DNA of 64,000 nt, taken from NCBI GenBank assembly GCA_018267385.1, contig JAFDYN010000003.1, positions 116,644 to 180,643 on the forward strand. Direction: 5' to 3'. Both the position numbers and the translations under genes were made by a program. Of the stretch, positions 8,224 to 17,952 are shown piece by piece. This DNA is from Bacteroidota bacterium. GTDB taxonomy: Bacteria; Bacteroidota; Bacteroidia; Chitinophagales; LD1. The notes beneath the pieces were generated by a model. That model did not search any database. It saw nothing but the letters and a program-made list of their open reading frames with translations, and was not told the DNA's origin. Position 1 is the stretch's first letter, and each line of letters opens with the position of its first letter.

Positions 8224-8317
8224 ATTTAGGACGCAGGGCCCCGTGCCTGTGCACTCTTTTTCTTTTTACCATTTTAAAGTCAAGAATATGTATTGCAATT
8301 TAGAGCAAGTGCGCTCT

Positions 8318-10516
8318 ATGAGATATATACTCCTCACGCTGATGTGCCTCGGTGGCATGGCTGGCTATGCCCAGTCGCCGCTCACGGTGCGCGTGCGTGA
8401 TGTGGAGACCCACGAGGTGCTGGAAGGCGCAGCGGTCACTGTAGATAGCCTTACGGGCATGACCGACTCCAGCGGGCTCATCCAGTTTCCGGCGGTCAAA
8501 GCAGGCCCGCATGAGGTACATGTCTCTATGGTGGGCTATTTCAAAAAGAAGATAGCAGTCACTGCCCCGCAGAAAACCGGCGATACCGCTACCGTAGGCC
8601 TCTCTGCCTCTCAGGAGGAAATGGAGGAGGTGGTCGTAGTCTCGACCCGCACCAAGGAAAAGGTAGATGACCTGCCTACCCGCGTAGAGGTGATAGGGCA
8701 GGACGAGGTGGAGGAGCGCTCTACAGACAAGCCATCCGACATTTCTCACGCGGTAAAGGAGCAGCCCGGTGTGCAGATACAGCGCACGTCTGCCAGCTCG
8801 GGTACTTTCAATATCCGTCTGCAGGGCCTCAGGGGCAAATATGTACAGATACTCAAGGACGGTTTTCCGCTGTTCGGGGGCCTGTCACAGAATCTCAGTA
8901 TCGCGCAGATCCCACCTATGGACCTGCGCCAGATAGAGATCATCAAGGGGCCGGCCTCTACGCTCTATGGCGGTGATGCCATAGCGGGCGTCATCAACCT
9001 GATCTCCAAAGAGCCGTCAGAGAATCCGGAGTTTAATGTGCTCTACAATGTAGAGAATACAAAGTCTCAGGACGCTGCTGCCTACGCCAGCCAGAAGATC
9101 AAATGGTTTGCCTATAGCCTCATCACCCAGTTTCGCGATCAGCGGGCCTTTGACTGGGACCGTGATCACTTCTCAGATGTGCCGCAGCTGCGCCGCTGGT
9201 CTATCTCGCCACAACTCTATTTCTATCCCAGCCAGAAGGCTAAGCTACAGATAGGATTTAACTATGCCTGGGAGCAAAGGAGGGGGGGCGCCATGCAGGC
9301 CATAGCAGGCCAGCGGGATAGCATCTACGACTATCTGGAGAGCAATAGGTCCTACCGCTATGGCACCAACTTCAGGTTTGAATATAGCCTCGGGGATAAG
9401 GGGAATATAGTGGTGCGCAACAGTACTGCCTACTTCAATCGCCAGCTAACCATTTTTGATTATGGTTTTGGCGGTCATCAGTTTTCTACCGTCAGTGAGG
9501 CCCACTACCACCGGCATATAGGCAAGCATGACATCGTGGTGGGCATGGATTTCAAGACAGATGGCTTTCACGAAAACGATACCGCTACCGTGCGCCGTGA
9601 CTACTATTATCTCACAGGGGGGCTTTTTGTACAGGAGGAGTTTAAAGTCACTAAGACTACTACGCTGGAGGGCGGCCTGCGCCTGGACTACAATCAGAAG
9701 CGCGGCCCGCTGGTGCTGCCACACTTTGCCTGGAAGCAGCAGTGGAATGAGATATTCCGCACGCGCTTCAATTTTGGCATGGGCTACAAACTGCCTACCG
9801 TCTTTCAGGATGAGGCAGAGGAGGCCAACTATCGCCATGTACTGCCTATAGGAGACTCTGTACGGGCAGAGATATCTGCGGGCGGTACCTTTGACCTGGC
9901 GGTCAAACCTGCGCTGAAAAACGGCTGGCGCTTTGAGTTCAACGAGTTGTTCTTCTTCACCCGCATCCTGCATCCGCTGGTAGTGGATACCACTAATGTG
10001 CACCTGTCCTACCACAATGGCAATGGCTATATACAGGCCGCAGGTATGGAGACCTCCTTCAAGCTGGGCTATCGCGGCGCGGACCTCTTTTTCACCTACA
10101 CACTGCAGGACCAGAATCAAAAGATCAATGATGTGCATAGTATCTCGCCACTCACCTCCAAGCATATCGTCTCCATACTGGCTAGCTACACCTGGCGAAA
10201 CCGCTTTATGATAGGCCTGGACGCCTACTACTACAGCTCCCAGTACCTGAGCGATGGTACTGCCACGCACCCCATCTGGGAGATGGGCATGAATGTGCAG
10301 GTCATTTTCCGATGGTTCAATGTCTTTGCCAATTTCGAGAACATCCTCAATATCCGCCAGACTTCTTACGGCCCGGTGGTCTTTGCCGATCCTACGTTCC
10401 ACACACCGCGCTTCAATGAGGTCTACGCGCCGCTGGAGGGCCGCGTGCTGAATGTAGGCTTCAAGATCAAGCTGGCCGAGTTTATCAAAAAGAAGGGCGT
10501 GAAGAAGGAAGATTGA
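8318..10516 (+). CDS. TonB-dependent outer-membrane receptor
   Basis: From the ATG at 8318 the protein has 732 residues and a clean signal peptide (MRYILLTLMCLGGMAGYAQ). The frame stays open upstream to 8243, but those residues do not look like a signal. A carboxypeptidase-regulatory-like domain (residues ~20-95) precedes the plug (VVVSTRTKEKVDDLPTRVEV, then IEIIKGPASTLYGGDAIAGV). A 22-strand-type barrel fills the remainder. The layout is that of siderophore, cobalamin or metal receptors rather than SusC, and no SusD partner follows. With the two upstream genes it probably forms an uptake module whose ligand is unknown. Confidence 0.9.
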   Translation: MRYILLTLMCLGGMAGYAQSPLTVRVRDVETHEVLEGAAVTVDSLTGMTDSSGLIQFPAVKAGPHEVHVSMVGYFKKKIAVTAPQKTGDTATVGLSASQEEMEEVVVVSTRTKEKVDDLPTRVEVIGQDEVEERSTDKPSDISHAVKEQPGVQIQRTSASSGTFNIRLQGLRGKYVQILKDGFPLFGGLSQNLSIAQIPPMDLRQIEIIKGPASTLYGGDAIAGVINLISKEPSENPEFNVLYNVENTKSQDAAAYASQKIKWFAYSLITQFRDQRAFDWDRDHFSDVPQLRRWSISPQLYFYPSQKAKLQIGFNYAWEQRRGGAMQAIAGQRDSIYDYLESNRSYRYGTNFRFEYSLGDKGNIVVRNSTAYFNRQLTIFDYGFGGHQFSTVSEAHYHRHIGKHDIVVGMDFKTDGFHENDTATVRRDYYYLTGGLFVQEEFKVTKTTTLEGGLRLDYNQKRGPLVLPHFAWKQQWNEIFRTRFNFGMGYKLPTVFQDEAEEANYRHVLPIGDSVRAEISAGGTFDLAVKPALKNGWRFEFNELFFFTRILHPLVVDTTNVHLSYHNGNGYIQAAGMETSFKLGYRGADLFFTYTLQDQNQKINDVHSISPLTSKHIVSILASYTWRNRFMIGLDAYYYSSQYLSDGTATHPIWEMGMNVQVIFRWFNVFANFENILNIRQTSYGPVVFADPTFHTPRFNEVYAPLEGRVLNVGFKIKLAEFIKKKGVKKED

Positions 10517-10522
10517 TAGCGG

Positions 10523-11953
10523 CTATGGCCACGGCCGGCAGCGGTAGAGGCGGAAGCCATTGGCATTATATACTATACTATCTCCGTGAGCTGCGGCTAT
10601 GCGGTCGGTCATTTCTGCGTCCCGCTCCTCTATGGAGAGCACATAGTCTGGCCGGGCTATGCTCAGGCTGGTGAGCTGATGCGCGAGGTCACCCTCCGGT
10701 ATCACGCAGCAGTCACGATCTGTCAGGAGCCCTGCTACACGAGGCCACCGGCATAGGATGAGGCAGCGCCCGGGTACCATAGCTCTGACCTCTGCCAGGC
10801 CTTTTTGCGAGGTCGCTGTAAATGGTCCATAAGTATGTGGGCTGTGCCTCCGGTGCCATAGGGTTCGATATTGATCTGCATGCAGCAGCCCGGCCCAAAG
10901 CAGCAGCAGCACAGGCACCAGATAGGCTATATGGCCTACACGGCTATGCAGCGCTCGTAGAGCAGCCAGCATGTAGAGGGCCATGATGGGCAATAGCGGG
11001 ATCATATACCGCATATCCTGAGTATCCGGGAATATGATGATCAGCACCAGCATCAGCACTATAGTGAGCGCGGGCAGGCGCTCCTGCCGCCAGGTCACCA
11101 TGCCTGTGATGATGCCTGCCAGTATCAGCCAGGTGATAGTATGTACCTCAGAGGTCAGCATGGCCGAGCCGCCAGCTATATAGTGGTCAAAGCTCAAAAG
11201 GTAGGTATGCGCATTGGCTGCTATGCTGCGCCACGTAGCTGCGCCCAACTGGCGAGCGTAATAACTATCCGAAGGCACAGGATAGAGTAGCCGCACTGCC
11301 AGTATGGCCATGACTGCACCGGACATGATGAGCAGAGACGAGAGTGGTAGCCTCCGGCGCTCTGTGGCGTATGACAGGCATGCATCGATACACACAGCCA
11401 GCAGTACTACTGCACCTGCACTGCGTATGGCAATGGCTATACCCATGCAGCCGCCTGAGACGATGGCATACACGGGTCGCGACCGGCCCTGATACATCCA
11501 CAGCGCGGCCAGTACAAAAAAGGAGAAGGGAATGTCTGACCATAGCCGCCCCTTTGTCTCCAGTATATACGGGCTCAGCAAAAAGATCCCCGTGCCGCAT
11601 ATGGCTGCTACTATGCCCAGGCGTCGCCTGATAAAGGTGGCTGACAGGGCTATCCAGAGTCCCGTCCAGAGGCACATGTACCATCCCAGCGCCTCCATAT
11701 TGAGTCCGGTCTGCGCCACTACAGGTGCCAGGAGCAGCGGATAGCCTGCGGGGTAGCACGGCGGGGCATAGTGGTCATTGTAGTCAAAAAAACGGAAGTG
11801 TGTCTGGCCTATAGGGAGCCCATGGGCTACATGGCTGGCCTCGGCATAGTACCCGGCCCAGTCATCACCCCAGTCAGCTGTATTGTCTGTATATAGCAGG
11901 CAGACAGGTAGTGAGACTATGAACCATAGCACGATCTCGAAGAGCTTGCGCAT
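10523..11953 (-). CDS. Polytopic membrane glycosyltransferase (GT-C fold)
   Basis: From the ATG at 11951-11953 (MRKLFEIVLWFIVSLPVCLL) the protein has 476 residues with about ten predicted membrane segments. An acidic loop after the first segment (NTADWGDDWAGYYAEA) resembles the catalytic Asp loop of GT-C enzymes such as PMT/ArnT-like mannosyltransferases, which use polyprenyl-phosphate sugars. The soluble C-terminus (residues ~390-476) is periplasm-type. The frame is open upstream to 12040, but that extension is polar and unlikely. It converges tail-to-tail with the TonB receptor gene, with 6 bp between them. Confidence 0.7.
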   Translation of the reverse strand: MRKLFEIVLWFIVSLPVCLLYTDNTADWGDDWAGYYAEASHVAHGLPIGQTHFRFFDYNDHYAPPCYPAGYPLLLAPVVAQTGLNMEALGWYMCLWTGLWIALSATFIRRRLGIVAAICGTGIFLLSPYILETKGRLWSDIPFSFFVLAALWMYQGRSRPVYAIVSGGCMGIAIAIRSAGAVVLLAVCIDACLSYATERRRLPLSSLLIMSGAVMAILAVRLLYPVPSDSYYARQLGAATWRSIAANAHTYLLSFDHYIAGGSAMLTSEVHTITWLILAGIITGMVTWRQERLPALTIVLMLVLIIIFPDTQDMRYMIPLLPIMALYMLAALRALHSRVGHIAYLVPVLLLLWAGLLHADQYRTLWHRRHSPHTYGPFTATSQKGLAEVRAMVPGRCLILCRWPRVAGLLTDRDCCVIPEGDLAHQLTSLSIARPDYVLSIEERDAEMTDRIAAAHGDSIVYNANGFRLYRCRPWP

Positions 11954-12133
11954 AAGTATGTGCAAAGTAGTAAAATCCCTTATGGCCATTTTTGTTAAAA
12001 AATGCACGCAATGTACCTGCTTACTGCGCTTTGTTGACAATGGAGATGGACTTTATAAAAAAAATAGTTGTCCTTTATATCTATATCCGACTACAAAAAT
12101 ACTGTGGCCGATTACTTACTTTGCTGAGATCAT

Positions 12134-13459
12134 ATGATACAGGAGCTGATACAGACGCTATCACCACAGGAGAAGGCCACTCTGGACCAGAAGGCGAGGG
12201 AAAGTGATGCCAGCCTATTCAAGTTCATAAAGGCAGTGATAGATGATCCTGCCATCAGCAAGGAGCAGCTGCAAAAGCGCTTTGGGATCAATGAAAATAC
12301 CTACTTCAAAAATCTATCGCTGGCCAAAGACGAGATCTATGCCGTGATCAAGCAGCATATGGTCAATTCATATGACGATCTGCTGCTCACCAATGTGCTC
12401 TACCGCCGTGGGCTGGATGTACCCGCCAGCAAGCTGCGGCTAAAGCTGGAGGCCGAGTACGACCGCCAGGGCTGGTGGAATGTGCTCAATGAGCTGCACA
12501 GCCTGGATATGCTGGTGGCCTATGCCAAGTGTGATGTGCCACGCATGCAGGCTATCAAAGACAAGGCGCTGAAAAATGCAGAGCGCCACCTGGCCTATGT
12601 CAAGGTAGACCGCGAGGTGATCGTACAGATGGCTATCATAGAGAAGGGAGACCTGAAGGAAAAGGACTTTGACAGCTATGCACAGAAGATGACCGCCCTG
12701 CTAAAGCAGGCCCGGCTGACAGGCCACCACATACCGGTCTTCAACGCGCTACACTCTCTCTTTGTACTATATACAAAGTATAAAACGGACCTGCGCCGCG
12801 CCAGCGATATACTGGCAGAGATGCTCGAGCTGATCACCAGTAGCGGTGATGTGATGATACTCTACACGATCAATGCCGCCTGGCTCAATGTGCTCAGCTT
12901 TCATGTAGAGTATGAAACCAGAGACAACCCGCAGAACTACATCAGGAAGGTAGACGAGGCGATAGGCCGGCACGGCCTGCTATATGATACTGAGGCCATC
13001 ATTGCGATCTGTACCTGGCACTTTCTGACGGGTGACAAGGCTGCATTCAACAGGAGGCTGGAGCAGTATAAGAAGATGCCAACGGAGCGCGCCCTGTACT
13101 ACAAGCTGGCCTACCTGCTCTGCCTCCGTGCCTACATGCAGGGCGATACGAGGGCATTTAGCCAGCACCTCAATGAGTTTTACAGTCTCGACACCAGCCG
13201 TGAGTACAATGATCATGACCTCATGCTCCGCTATCTGGAGCTGCTCATCATGATAGAAGAGCGGGACTACGCACTTGCCTCCGGCAAACTGGAAGCCGCT
13301 ATGAAGTTCGTACGAAGGAATTTCACCTCCTACAGGGTAGACCTGGAAAAGAAAAACTGGGATATGCTCCGTGCCGCCATCCAGGGCAAGGTAGTGAAGC
13401 AGCCCTCATCTGTTACCTTCCGCCTTACGCCCTATATCTATGCCGCACTGCAGTCCTAG
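12134..13459 (+). CDS. Unknown all-helical protein with HTH-like N-terminus
   Basis: This 441-residue soluble protein lacks a signal peptide and appears almost entirely alpha-helical. Residues ~45-80 (ISKEQLQKRFGINENTYF followed by KNLSLAKDEIY) read like a helix-turn-helix. The remainder consists of paired helices reminiscent of a TPR-like solenoid (for example RASDILAEMLELI and YLELLIMIEERDYALASGKL). The arrangement would suit a cytoplasmic regulator or scaffold, but no family is recognised. It is monocistronic, with the glycosyltransferase gene divergent upstream and a phosphatase-superfamily gene convergent downstream. Confidence 0.75.
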   Translation: MIQELIQTLSPQEKATLDQKARESDASLFKFIKAVIDDPAISKEQLQKRFGINENTYFKNLSLAKDEIYAVIKQHMVNSYDDLLLTNVLYRRGLDVPASKLRLKLEAEYDRQGWWNVLNELHSLDMLVAYAKCDVPRMQAIKDKALKNAERHLAYVKVDREVIVQMAIIEKGDLKEKDFDSYAQKMTALLKQARLTGHHIPVFNALHSLFVLYTKYKTDLRRASDILAEMLELITSSGDVMILYTINAAWLNVLSFHVEYETRDNPQNYIRKVDEAIGRHGLLYDTEAIIAICTWHFLTGDKAAFNRRLEQYKKMPTERALYYKLAYLLCLRAYMQGDTRAFSQHLNEFYSLDTSREYNDHDLMLRYLELLIMIEERDYALASGKLEAAMKFVRRNFTSYRVDLEKKNWDMLRAAIQGKVVKQPSSVTFRLTPYIYAALQS

Positions 13460-13467
13460 AGTAGCAC

Positions 13468-14553
13468 TTATTTCTGACCGGTCAGAGACCTGATAGGCGC
13501 TCCTGCATAGTGGTCCGGCTTGTACTCACAGCCCAGCAGCGCAGCTATCGTAGCTGCTATCTGGTTTTGATGCAGGTGCTCCTTGGTATTGATCTCGCCC
13601 AGCGCCTCTATACCGGGGCCCATAGCTGCTATCCAGATATACTCTGCACCCATCACCCGGCCGTGATGCCGCCACTCCAGCTTGGGTATATCTCCGCGCC
13701 CGTGGTCGCAGGTCACTATGATAGTAGTCTTGTCCTTATACTGCGGGTCGCTCTGCACAAAACCCCACAGGTCCTGGATGTATGCATCCAGCGTGTGTGC
13801 TGTGCCGAGGTAGGCATCATACTCGCCACCATGTGCGAAATCATCCGTCTCATCAAAGCCGATGAAGGAAAACCTCGGATGGTAGCGCTGGATGTATTCC
13901 TTGGCAAACTTATATGTGAAGGTATCTGTCTTCGCATAAGGATTGTGCGGCGGTATCGTGGTGTGCCACTCGTCTATATTGACACCATTGATATGGATAC
14001 CTCCATTGGCTTCAGCTTTCATATTGACGAAGACGGGTACGCCATTGCGCTTCGTATTGATGATACGCGGGAAAGCATCCCAGGTACCTGCGCAAAACAT
14101 CTTGCCGTCAAAACCTTTCGTTTTCAGAAAGTCGAAGATGTTTGAGTTGGGATTGTCAGGATAGTCGTTGCTATTCACACGGCGGTCACCCCAGCCGGTC
14201 AGTATCTCGTTGTACCCCGGGTAGGAGAACTTATACCCGTTAGTCAGGGTCACTTTATTGTGAAGCTTCTTATTGCCATATACCTGGCCATTCTTTGCTA
14301 TCGTGCCCCACATAAATGGCATCAGCTTCGCGCGGCTCTTCACAGGGTCTGCATCCCAGTACTGGCTCTTGATGGTAGCCAGGTCTTTGGTATACTTCTT
14401 TGTCTTGTAGATCTTTTTTTGCGGCCCTCCAAAAAGCTCCTGCCAGCGGTAGCCATCCAGGGTCACGAGTATTACATTTTCTGTTTTGCCCTGCTGCTGT
14501 GCAGGTGCATGGAGGCAGAGCAGGCAGGCGAGGATAGATAGCATTTGCTTCAT
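13468..14553 (-). CDS. Alkaline-phosphatase-superfamily enzyme (type I phosphodiesterase/phosphatase-like), exported
   Basis: This 361-residue protein has a signal peptide (MLSILACLLCLHAPAQQ). The superfamily's N-terminal metal site is in NVILVTLDGYRWQELFGG, and a C-terminal metal site is in TIIVTCDHGRGD with a further His pair in LEWRHHGRVMG. These are the Asp and His ligands expected of a two-metal phosphatase or phosphodiesterase. Bacteroidota homologues are usually annotated only as alkaline phosphatase family. The C-terminus covers the last metal ligand, so the enzyme appears intact. The substrate is unknown. Confidence 0.8.
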   Translation of the reverse strand: MKQMLSILACLLCLHAPAQQQGKTENVILVTLDGYRWQELFGGPQKKIYKTKKYTKDLATIKSQYWDADPVKSRAKLMPFMWGTIAKNGQVYGNKKLHNKVTLTNGYKFSYPGYNEILTGWGDRRVNSNDYPDNPNSNIFDFLKTKGFDGKMFCAGTWDAFPRIINTKRNGVPVFVNMKAEANGGIHINGVNIDEWHTTIPPHNPYAKTDTFTYKFAKEYIQRYHPRFSFIGFDETDDFAHGGEYDAYLGTAHTLDAYIQDLWGFVQSDPQYKDKTTIIVTCDHGRGDIPKLEWRHHGRVMGAEYIWIAAMGPGIEALGEINTKEHLHQNQIAATIAALLGCEYKPDHYAGAPIRSLTGQK

Positions 14554-14803
14554 ATGCAGATAGAAGGATTTTATACGAATGAAAATATTTTAAATGTATA
14601 GAAATTAAATTATTGGGCCGTCTTTTAGATACTATATGTATTTCAAAAACAATTTTAAGTTTATAGCACCAAAAGGTTTTATGGGCAGGACAAATGAAAG
14701 AAATAAGAAGGTCACTTTTCCGGACTTTGCAGGATATCACTGGCCGTTCGCTTATTTAACCATTTGTTAATAACCCAACACGTATCAAGCTTGTACTAAA
14801 AAA

Positions 14804-14811
14804 TATATTTG
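14804..14811 (+). promoter_or_regulatory. -7 promoter element (TATATTTG) for the second TonB receptor
   Basis: TATATTTG matches TAnnTTTG and ends 19 bp before the ATG at 14831. It sits at the end of an AT-rich gap of about 270 bp that separates the receptor from the divergent phosphatase-superfamily gene. No convincing -33 TTTG lies at 19 bp. The rest of the gap shows no gene. Confidence 0.5.
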
Positions 14812-14830
14812 ACCCAAACCAACGCGATTG

Positions 14831-17257
14831 ATGAAACAACTTTTTACGCTCCTTGTACTATTTGTGACCTATGGCGCTGTAGCCCAGACTGCAGAGATCA
14901 GCGGCACCGTGACCAATGAATCTACACAGGAACCACTGGCCGGCGCCTCGGTGAAGTATGACCGTGGCAAAGGCGTGATCACTGATGCTGCCGGTCACTA
15001 CCGGATCACCGTGCCGGAGGGCGACTATGAGCTCACGGTCACTAATATCGGATTCAAGAGACAGAAGATAGCCATCAAAGTGGTGGGCGGCAAGAACCAG
15101 ACTATAAATGTATCTATGCCTACAGATGCCTACGAGTTTAGTGAGGTGAGTACTGTGAGCGTGTATAAGAAGAATGCTGCCAAGGAAAACGTATCAGTGG
15201 GCATCGTGACCTCTGAGCAGATCAAGCATACCAACTCTACTGACCTCGGCGAGGCGCTCAATAAGCAATCTGGTGTACTCATACAGGACGGCCAGATCAC
15301 CATACGCGGCGGTAGCAGCTACTCCTACGGTGTGGGCAGCCGTACGGCTATCATGCAGGATGGCCTCTCTATGATGAGCGCCGACCTGGGCCAGGGGCAA
15401 AACACTATGGTGCTGCTCAATAATGCCAAGCAAGTGGAAGTAGTAAAAGGTGCCTCCTCTGTGATCTATGGCTCCTCTGCTCTGAATGGGGTGGTAAATC
15501 TCGTGACTGACTGGCCTATAGAAGATACCCCTACTACTGCTATAGACATCAATATGGGCGTCTATGGCAATACACCAAGGAAATACCAGCAGTGGTGGAA
15601 TAACCAGCTACCATTCAAGGGAAGTCTCATGGTCAATCACCGCCGCAAAGTAGGCTCCCTGCAGATAGTGGCCGGAGGCAGCATAGTAGGCGATCAGAGC
15701 TACATACAGAGCAATGGCGACTGGCGTGCGCAGGGCTACTGGAAGACACGCAAGATCAGCGAGAAAGTGGCAGGCCTCACATGGGGAGTCGATGGGTCCC
15801 TCATGTATGAGACCATAGATGAGTTCTTTATAGCCAAAGATGCCGACTCCAATGCCTATAGAGTAGGTGCAGGGTCCAGCAGCCGCTATTTCCGTATGAA
15901 TATAGACCCGCACCTGACCTATGCTACAGCCAAGGGCCACATGTATACCCTTCTGATGCGCTATATGAATATAGACCGCATAGGCAATGGTACTGACCCT
16001 AACGCGGTCTCACACCAGATCATGATCAATAATCAGTACCAATACAGGCTCAAGCACTCCCTGGTACTGACCGCCGGCGCTCCGGTCACTGTGGGTGCCT
16101 CGCGTAGCAATCTGTATGACAATGTGCACCCTACACTCAGTGCCGCTGTATATGCACAGTTGGAATACAATATCAAATGGTTCTCCATACAGGGGGGGCT
16201 GCGCTACGAGATACAGAAGGTAGACCAGGACCTCGAGAAAAGCCAACCCGTATTCCGTATGGGTATGAACTTTGAGGCCACCAAGTCTACGCACTTCCGC
16301 GCCTCATGGGGCCAGGCATACCGCATACCATCTATCGGAGAGCGTGATATCCTCCAGAATTTCTACCCCGGTGTGATAGTAGTGCCAAATGACACCCTCC
16401 ACGCGGAGCATGGCTGGAGTGCAGAGATAGGAGTCAATCAGGTGTTCAAGATCGGCCCTAAGTTTGTAGGATTCGTAGATCTCGCGGTATACTACAACAG
16501 GTTCTATGACTTCACCCAGTATGATTTTGGTAGTTACAATAACCGCTTTGGCGGTAGTGGTAAGGTCATCACTACAGATACCTCGCTGCTCAATCACGTA
16601 TATAATGATGGCATAGGTGTGATCCGCTCACAGTCCAATATACCGCTCAATCAGCAGCATCTCTTTGGCGTGCAGGCGCACAATATCGAAAACGCACAGG
16701 TATTCGGCTATGAGTTCACCTTTGGCGCGCGTGGCCAGATAGGCAAGGTAGGCATACAGCTCAGCGCTGGCTACAACTATAGCTTCGGTAGCAAGCTGCC
16801 TGTCAAAGGAGATACATCAGATCACTATACTGTGGGACAATTCTTCAGGGATGCCTTTACCTACAATACGAAGCGAATGATAGATCCCAATACTGCCGCA
16901 TACAAGCATCTGCTGGACTATAGGGTACGGCACATGGTACGTATAGACGGCGAGATCAAGTTCTGGCGCTGCTACTTCGGCGGTACGTTCAGTTACGCCA
17001 GCTTCCCGGAGAAGATACCGGCTACGATCATTACGGCTATTTCGGCCGTATCAGGCTCTGCCGATGCATATACTCCGTATTTCACTGCACACAGCAGGGG
17101 TGACTTCATAGGAGATATCCGTATGGGCTACAAGATCAACCGTCACGTAGAGTGTGGTTTCATCGTCAAAAACCTCGGCAACCGCTTCTATGAGCTGCGC
17201 CCGGGCAAGCCGGAGCCGATCCGCAACTATACCGTACAGATCCGTTATAACTTCTGA
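14831..17257 (+). CDS. TonB-dependent outer-membrane receptor with carboxypeptidase-regulatory domain
   Basis: This 808-residue receptor has a signal peptide (MKQLFTLLVLFVTYGAVAQ). A CarbopepD_reg_2-type domain follows (AEISGTVTNESTQEPLAGAS to about residue 100), then the plug (TNSTDLGEALNKQSGVLIQD, VEVVKGASSVIYGSSALNGV) and a long barrel ending in VQIRYNF, a typical C-terminal aromatic strand. The ATG at 14831 is preferred to a TTG one codon upstream. A lipoprotein gene follows after 27 bp, so the pair is likely an operon. There is no SusD homologue. The ligand is unknown. Confidence 0.9.
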   Translation: MKQLFTLLVLFVTYGAVAQTAEISGTVTNESTQEPLAGASVKYDRGKGVITDAAGHYRITVPEGDYELTVTNIGFKRQKIAIKVVGGKNQTINVSMPTDAYEFSEVSTVSVYKKNAAKENVSVGIVTSEQIKHTNSTDLGEALNKQSGVLIQDGQITIRGGSSYSYGVGSRTAIMQDGLSMMSADLGQGQNTMVLLNNAKQVEVVKGASSVIYGSSALNGVVNLVTDWPIEDTPTTAIDINMGVYGNTPRKYQQWWNNQLPFKGSLMVNHRRKVGSLQIVAGGSIVGDQSYIQSNGDWRAQGYWKTRKISEKVAGLTWGVDGSLMYETIDEFFIAKDADSNAYRVGAGSSSRYFRMNIDPHLTYATAKGHMYTLLMRYMNIDRIGNGTDPNAVSHQIMINNQYQYRLKHSLVLTAGAPVTVGASRSNLYDNVHPTLSAAVYAQLEYNIKWFSIQGGLRYEIQKVDQDLEKSQPVFRMGMNFEATKSTHFRASWGQAYRIPSIGERDILQNFYPGVIVVPNDTLHAEHGWSAEIGVNQVFKIGPKFVGFVDLAVYYNRFYDFTQYDFGSYNNRFGGSGKVITTDTSLLNHVYNDGIGVIRSQSNIPLNQQHLFGVQAHNIENAQVFGYEFTFGARGQIGKVGIQLSAGYNYSFGSKLPVKGDTSDHYTVGQFFRDAFTYNTKRMIDPNTAAYKHLLDYRVRHMVRIDGEIKFWRCYFGGTFSYASFPEKIPATIITAISAVSGSADAYTPYFTAHSRGDFIGDIRMGYKINRHVECGFIVKNLGNRFYELRPGKPEPIRNYTVQIRYNF

Positions 17258-17284
17258 TAAACCCTTAGACAATAGACAGATAGA

Positions 17285-17824
17285 ATGATGAGGAATATGA
17301 AAAAAATAATCACTGTAGCCTGCGTACTGGCACTCGTAGCGGCTGCCTGCTCCAAGACCAAGGGCAAAGATGGTGGAAGCTGGACTTTCAAGGGTATCAC
17401 CTACAAACCTACTTTTGTCAACTATGTGATCGGCGCCTTCACCGGCTACACGCAGGATAATCTGCCATCAGGGTCACTTGCTTTCACGTTTTGCGATAGC
17501 CTGAGCTCGATCCCCCGCCCCACACTCTACAGCGGTCCTGGCCACGCCTGGGTCTATCCATGGGGCACGATAGCTCATACCGGCTCCTACCGCGTCAGCG
17601 ATCATAATCCGCCGGACTCGGGCTATGTATACGTAGCCTTGACAGATACCTCTGCCACACGTACCTACTACTCTGTACCCAATAGCAATGCGATAGTCAA
17701 TGTGACTGTAAATAGCGATAGCACAGTGACACAGGTACAGGTCACAGGCCTGATACTCAAGAGCACGATCAATGCCTCAGATAGCAGTACCCTCGATGCC
17801 AATATGACTCAGATCAACTACTGA
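17285..17824 (+). CDS. Small lipoprotein downstream of TonB receptor
   Basis: This 179-residue protein has a lipoprotein signal, MKKIITVACVLALVAAAC, with the Cys in a proper lipobox. Three possible ATG starts (17285, 17288, 17297) differ only before the signal. The mature part is rich in Thr, Ser, Tyr and Asp and resembles beta-rich extracytoplasmic proteins. Its position 27 bp after the receptor and just before a strong terminator suggests it is that receptor's surface-exposed or periplasmic partner. No family is recognised. Confidence 0.75.
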   Translation: MMRNMKKIITVACVLALVAAACSKTKGKDGGSWTFKGITYKPTFVNYVIGAFTGYTQDNLPSGSLAFTFCDSLSSIPRPTLYSGPGHAWVYPWGTIAHTGSYRVSDHNPPDSGYVYVALTDTSATRTYYSVPNSNAIVNVTVNSDSTVTQVQVTGLILKSTINASDSSTLDANMTQINY

Positions 17825-17847
17825 TCGGTCTATGTATGAGATAAAGG

Positions 17848-17879
17848 AAAAGGAAGCATTACGCTTCCTTTTTTATTTT
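17848..17879 (+). terminator. Rho-independent terminator of the TonB receptor-lipoprotein operon
   Basis: A 10-bp stem (AAAAGGAAGC at 17848-17857 with GCTTCCTTTT at 17863-17872) with the loop ATTAC is followed by a T-rich run ending at 17879. It lies 24 bp after the lipoprotein stop codon. Confidence 0.85.
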
Positions 17880-17952
17880 GACAGGCCGGGCAGTGTATCT
17901 GTGATACTGACGGTGCAGCGCCTGCTATAAGATCGTAAGACGGGGATTGGTA

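Noticed and set aside
9446..10402. 318-codon antisense open frame inside the first TonB receptor
   Set aside because: It is a mirror of the codon pattern of the receptor, rich in His and Ile without any domain; the receptor frame is unmistakable.
8318..10516. SusC-type polysaccharide utilisation locus at the TonB receptors
   Set aside because: Both receptors are too short for SusC (about 1000 residues) and no SusD homologue or glycoside hydrolase is adjacent.
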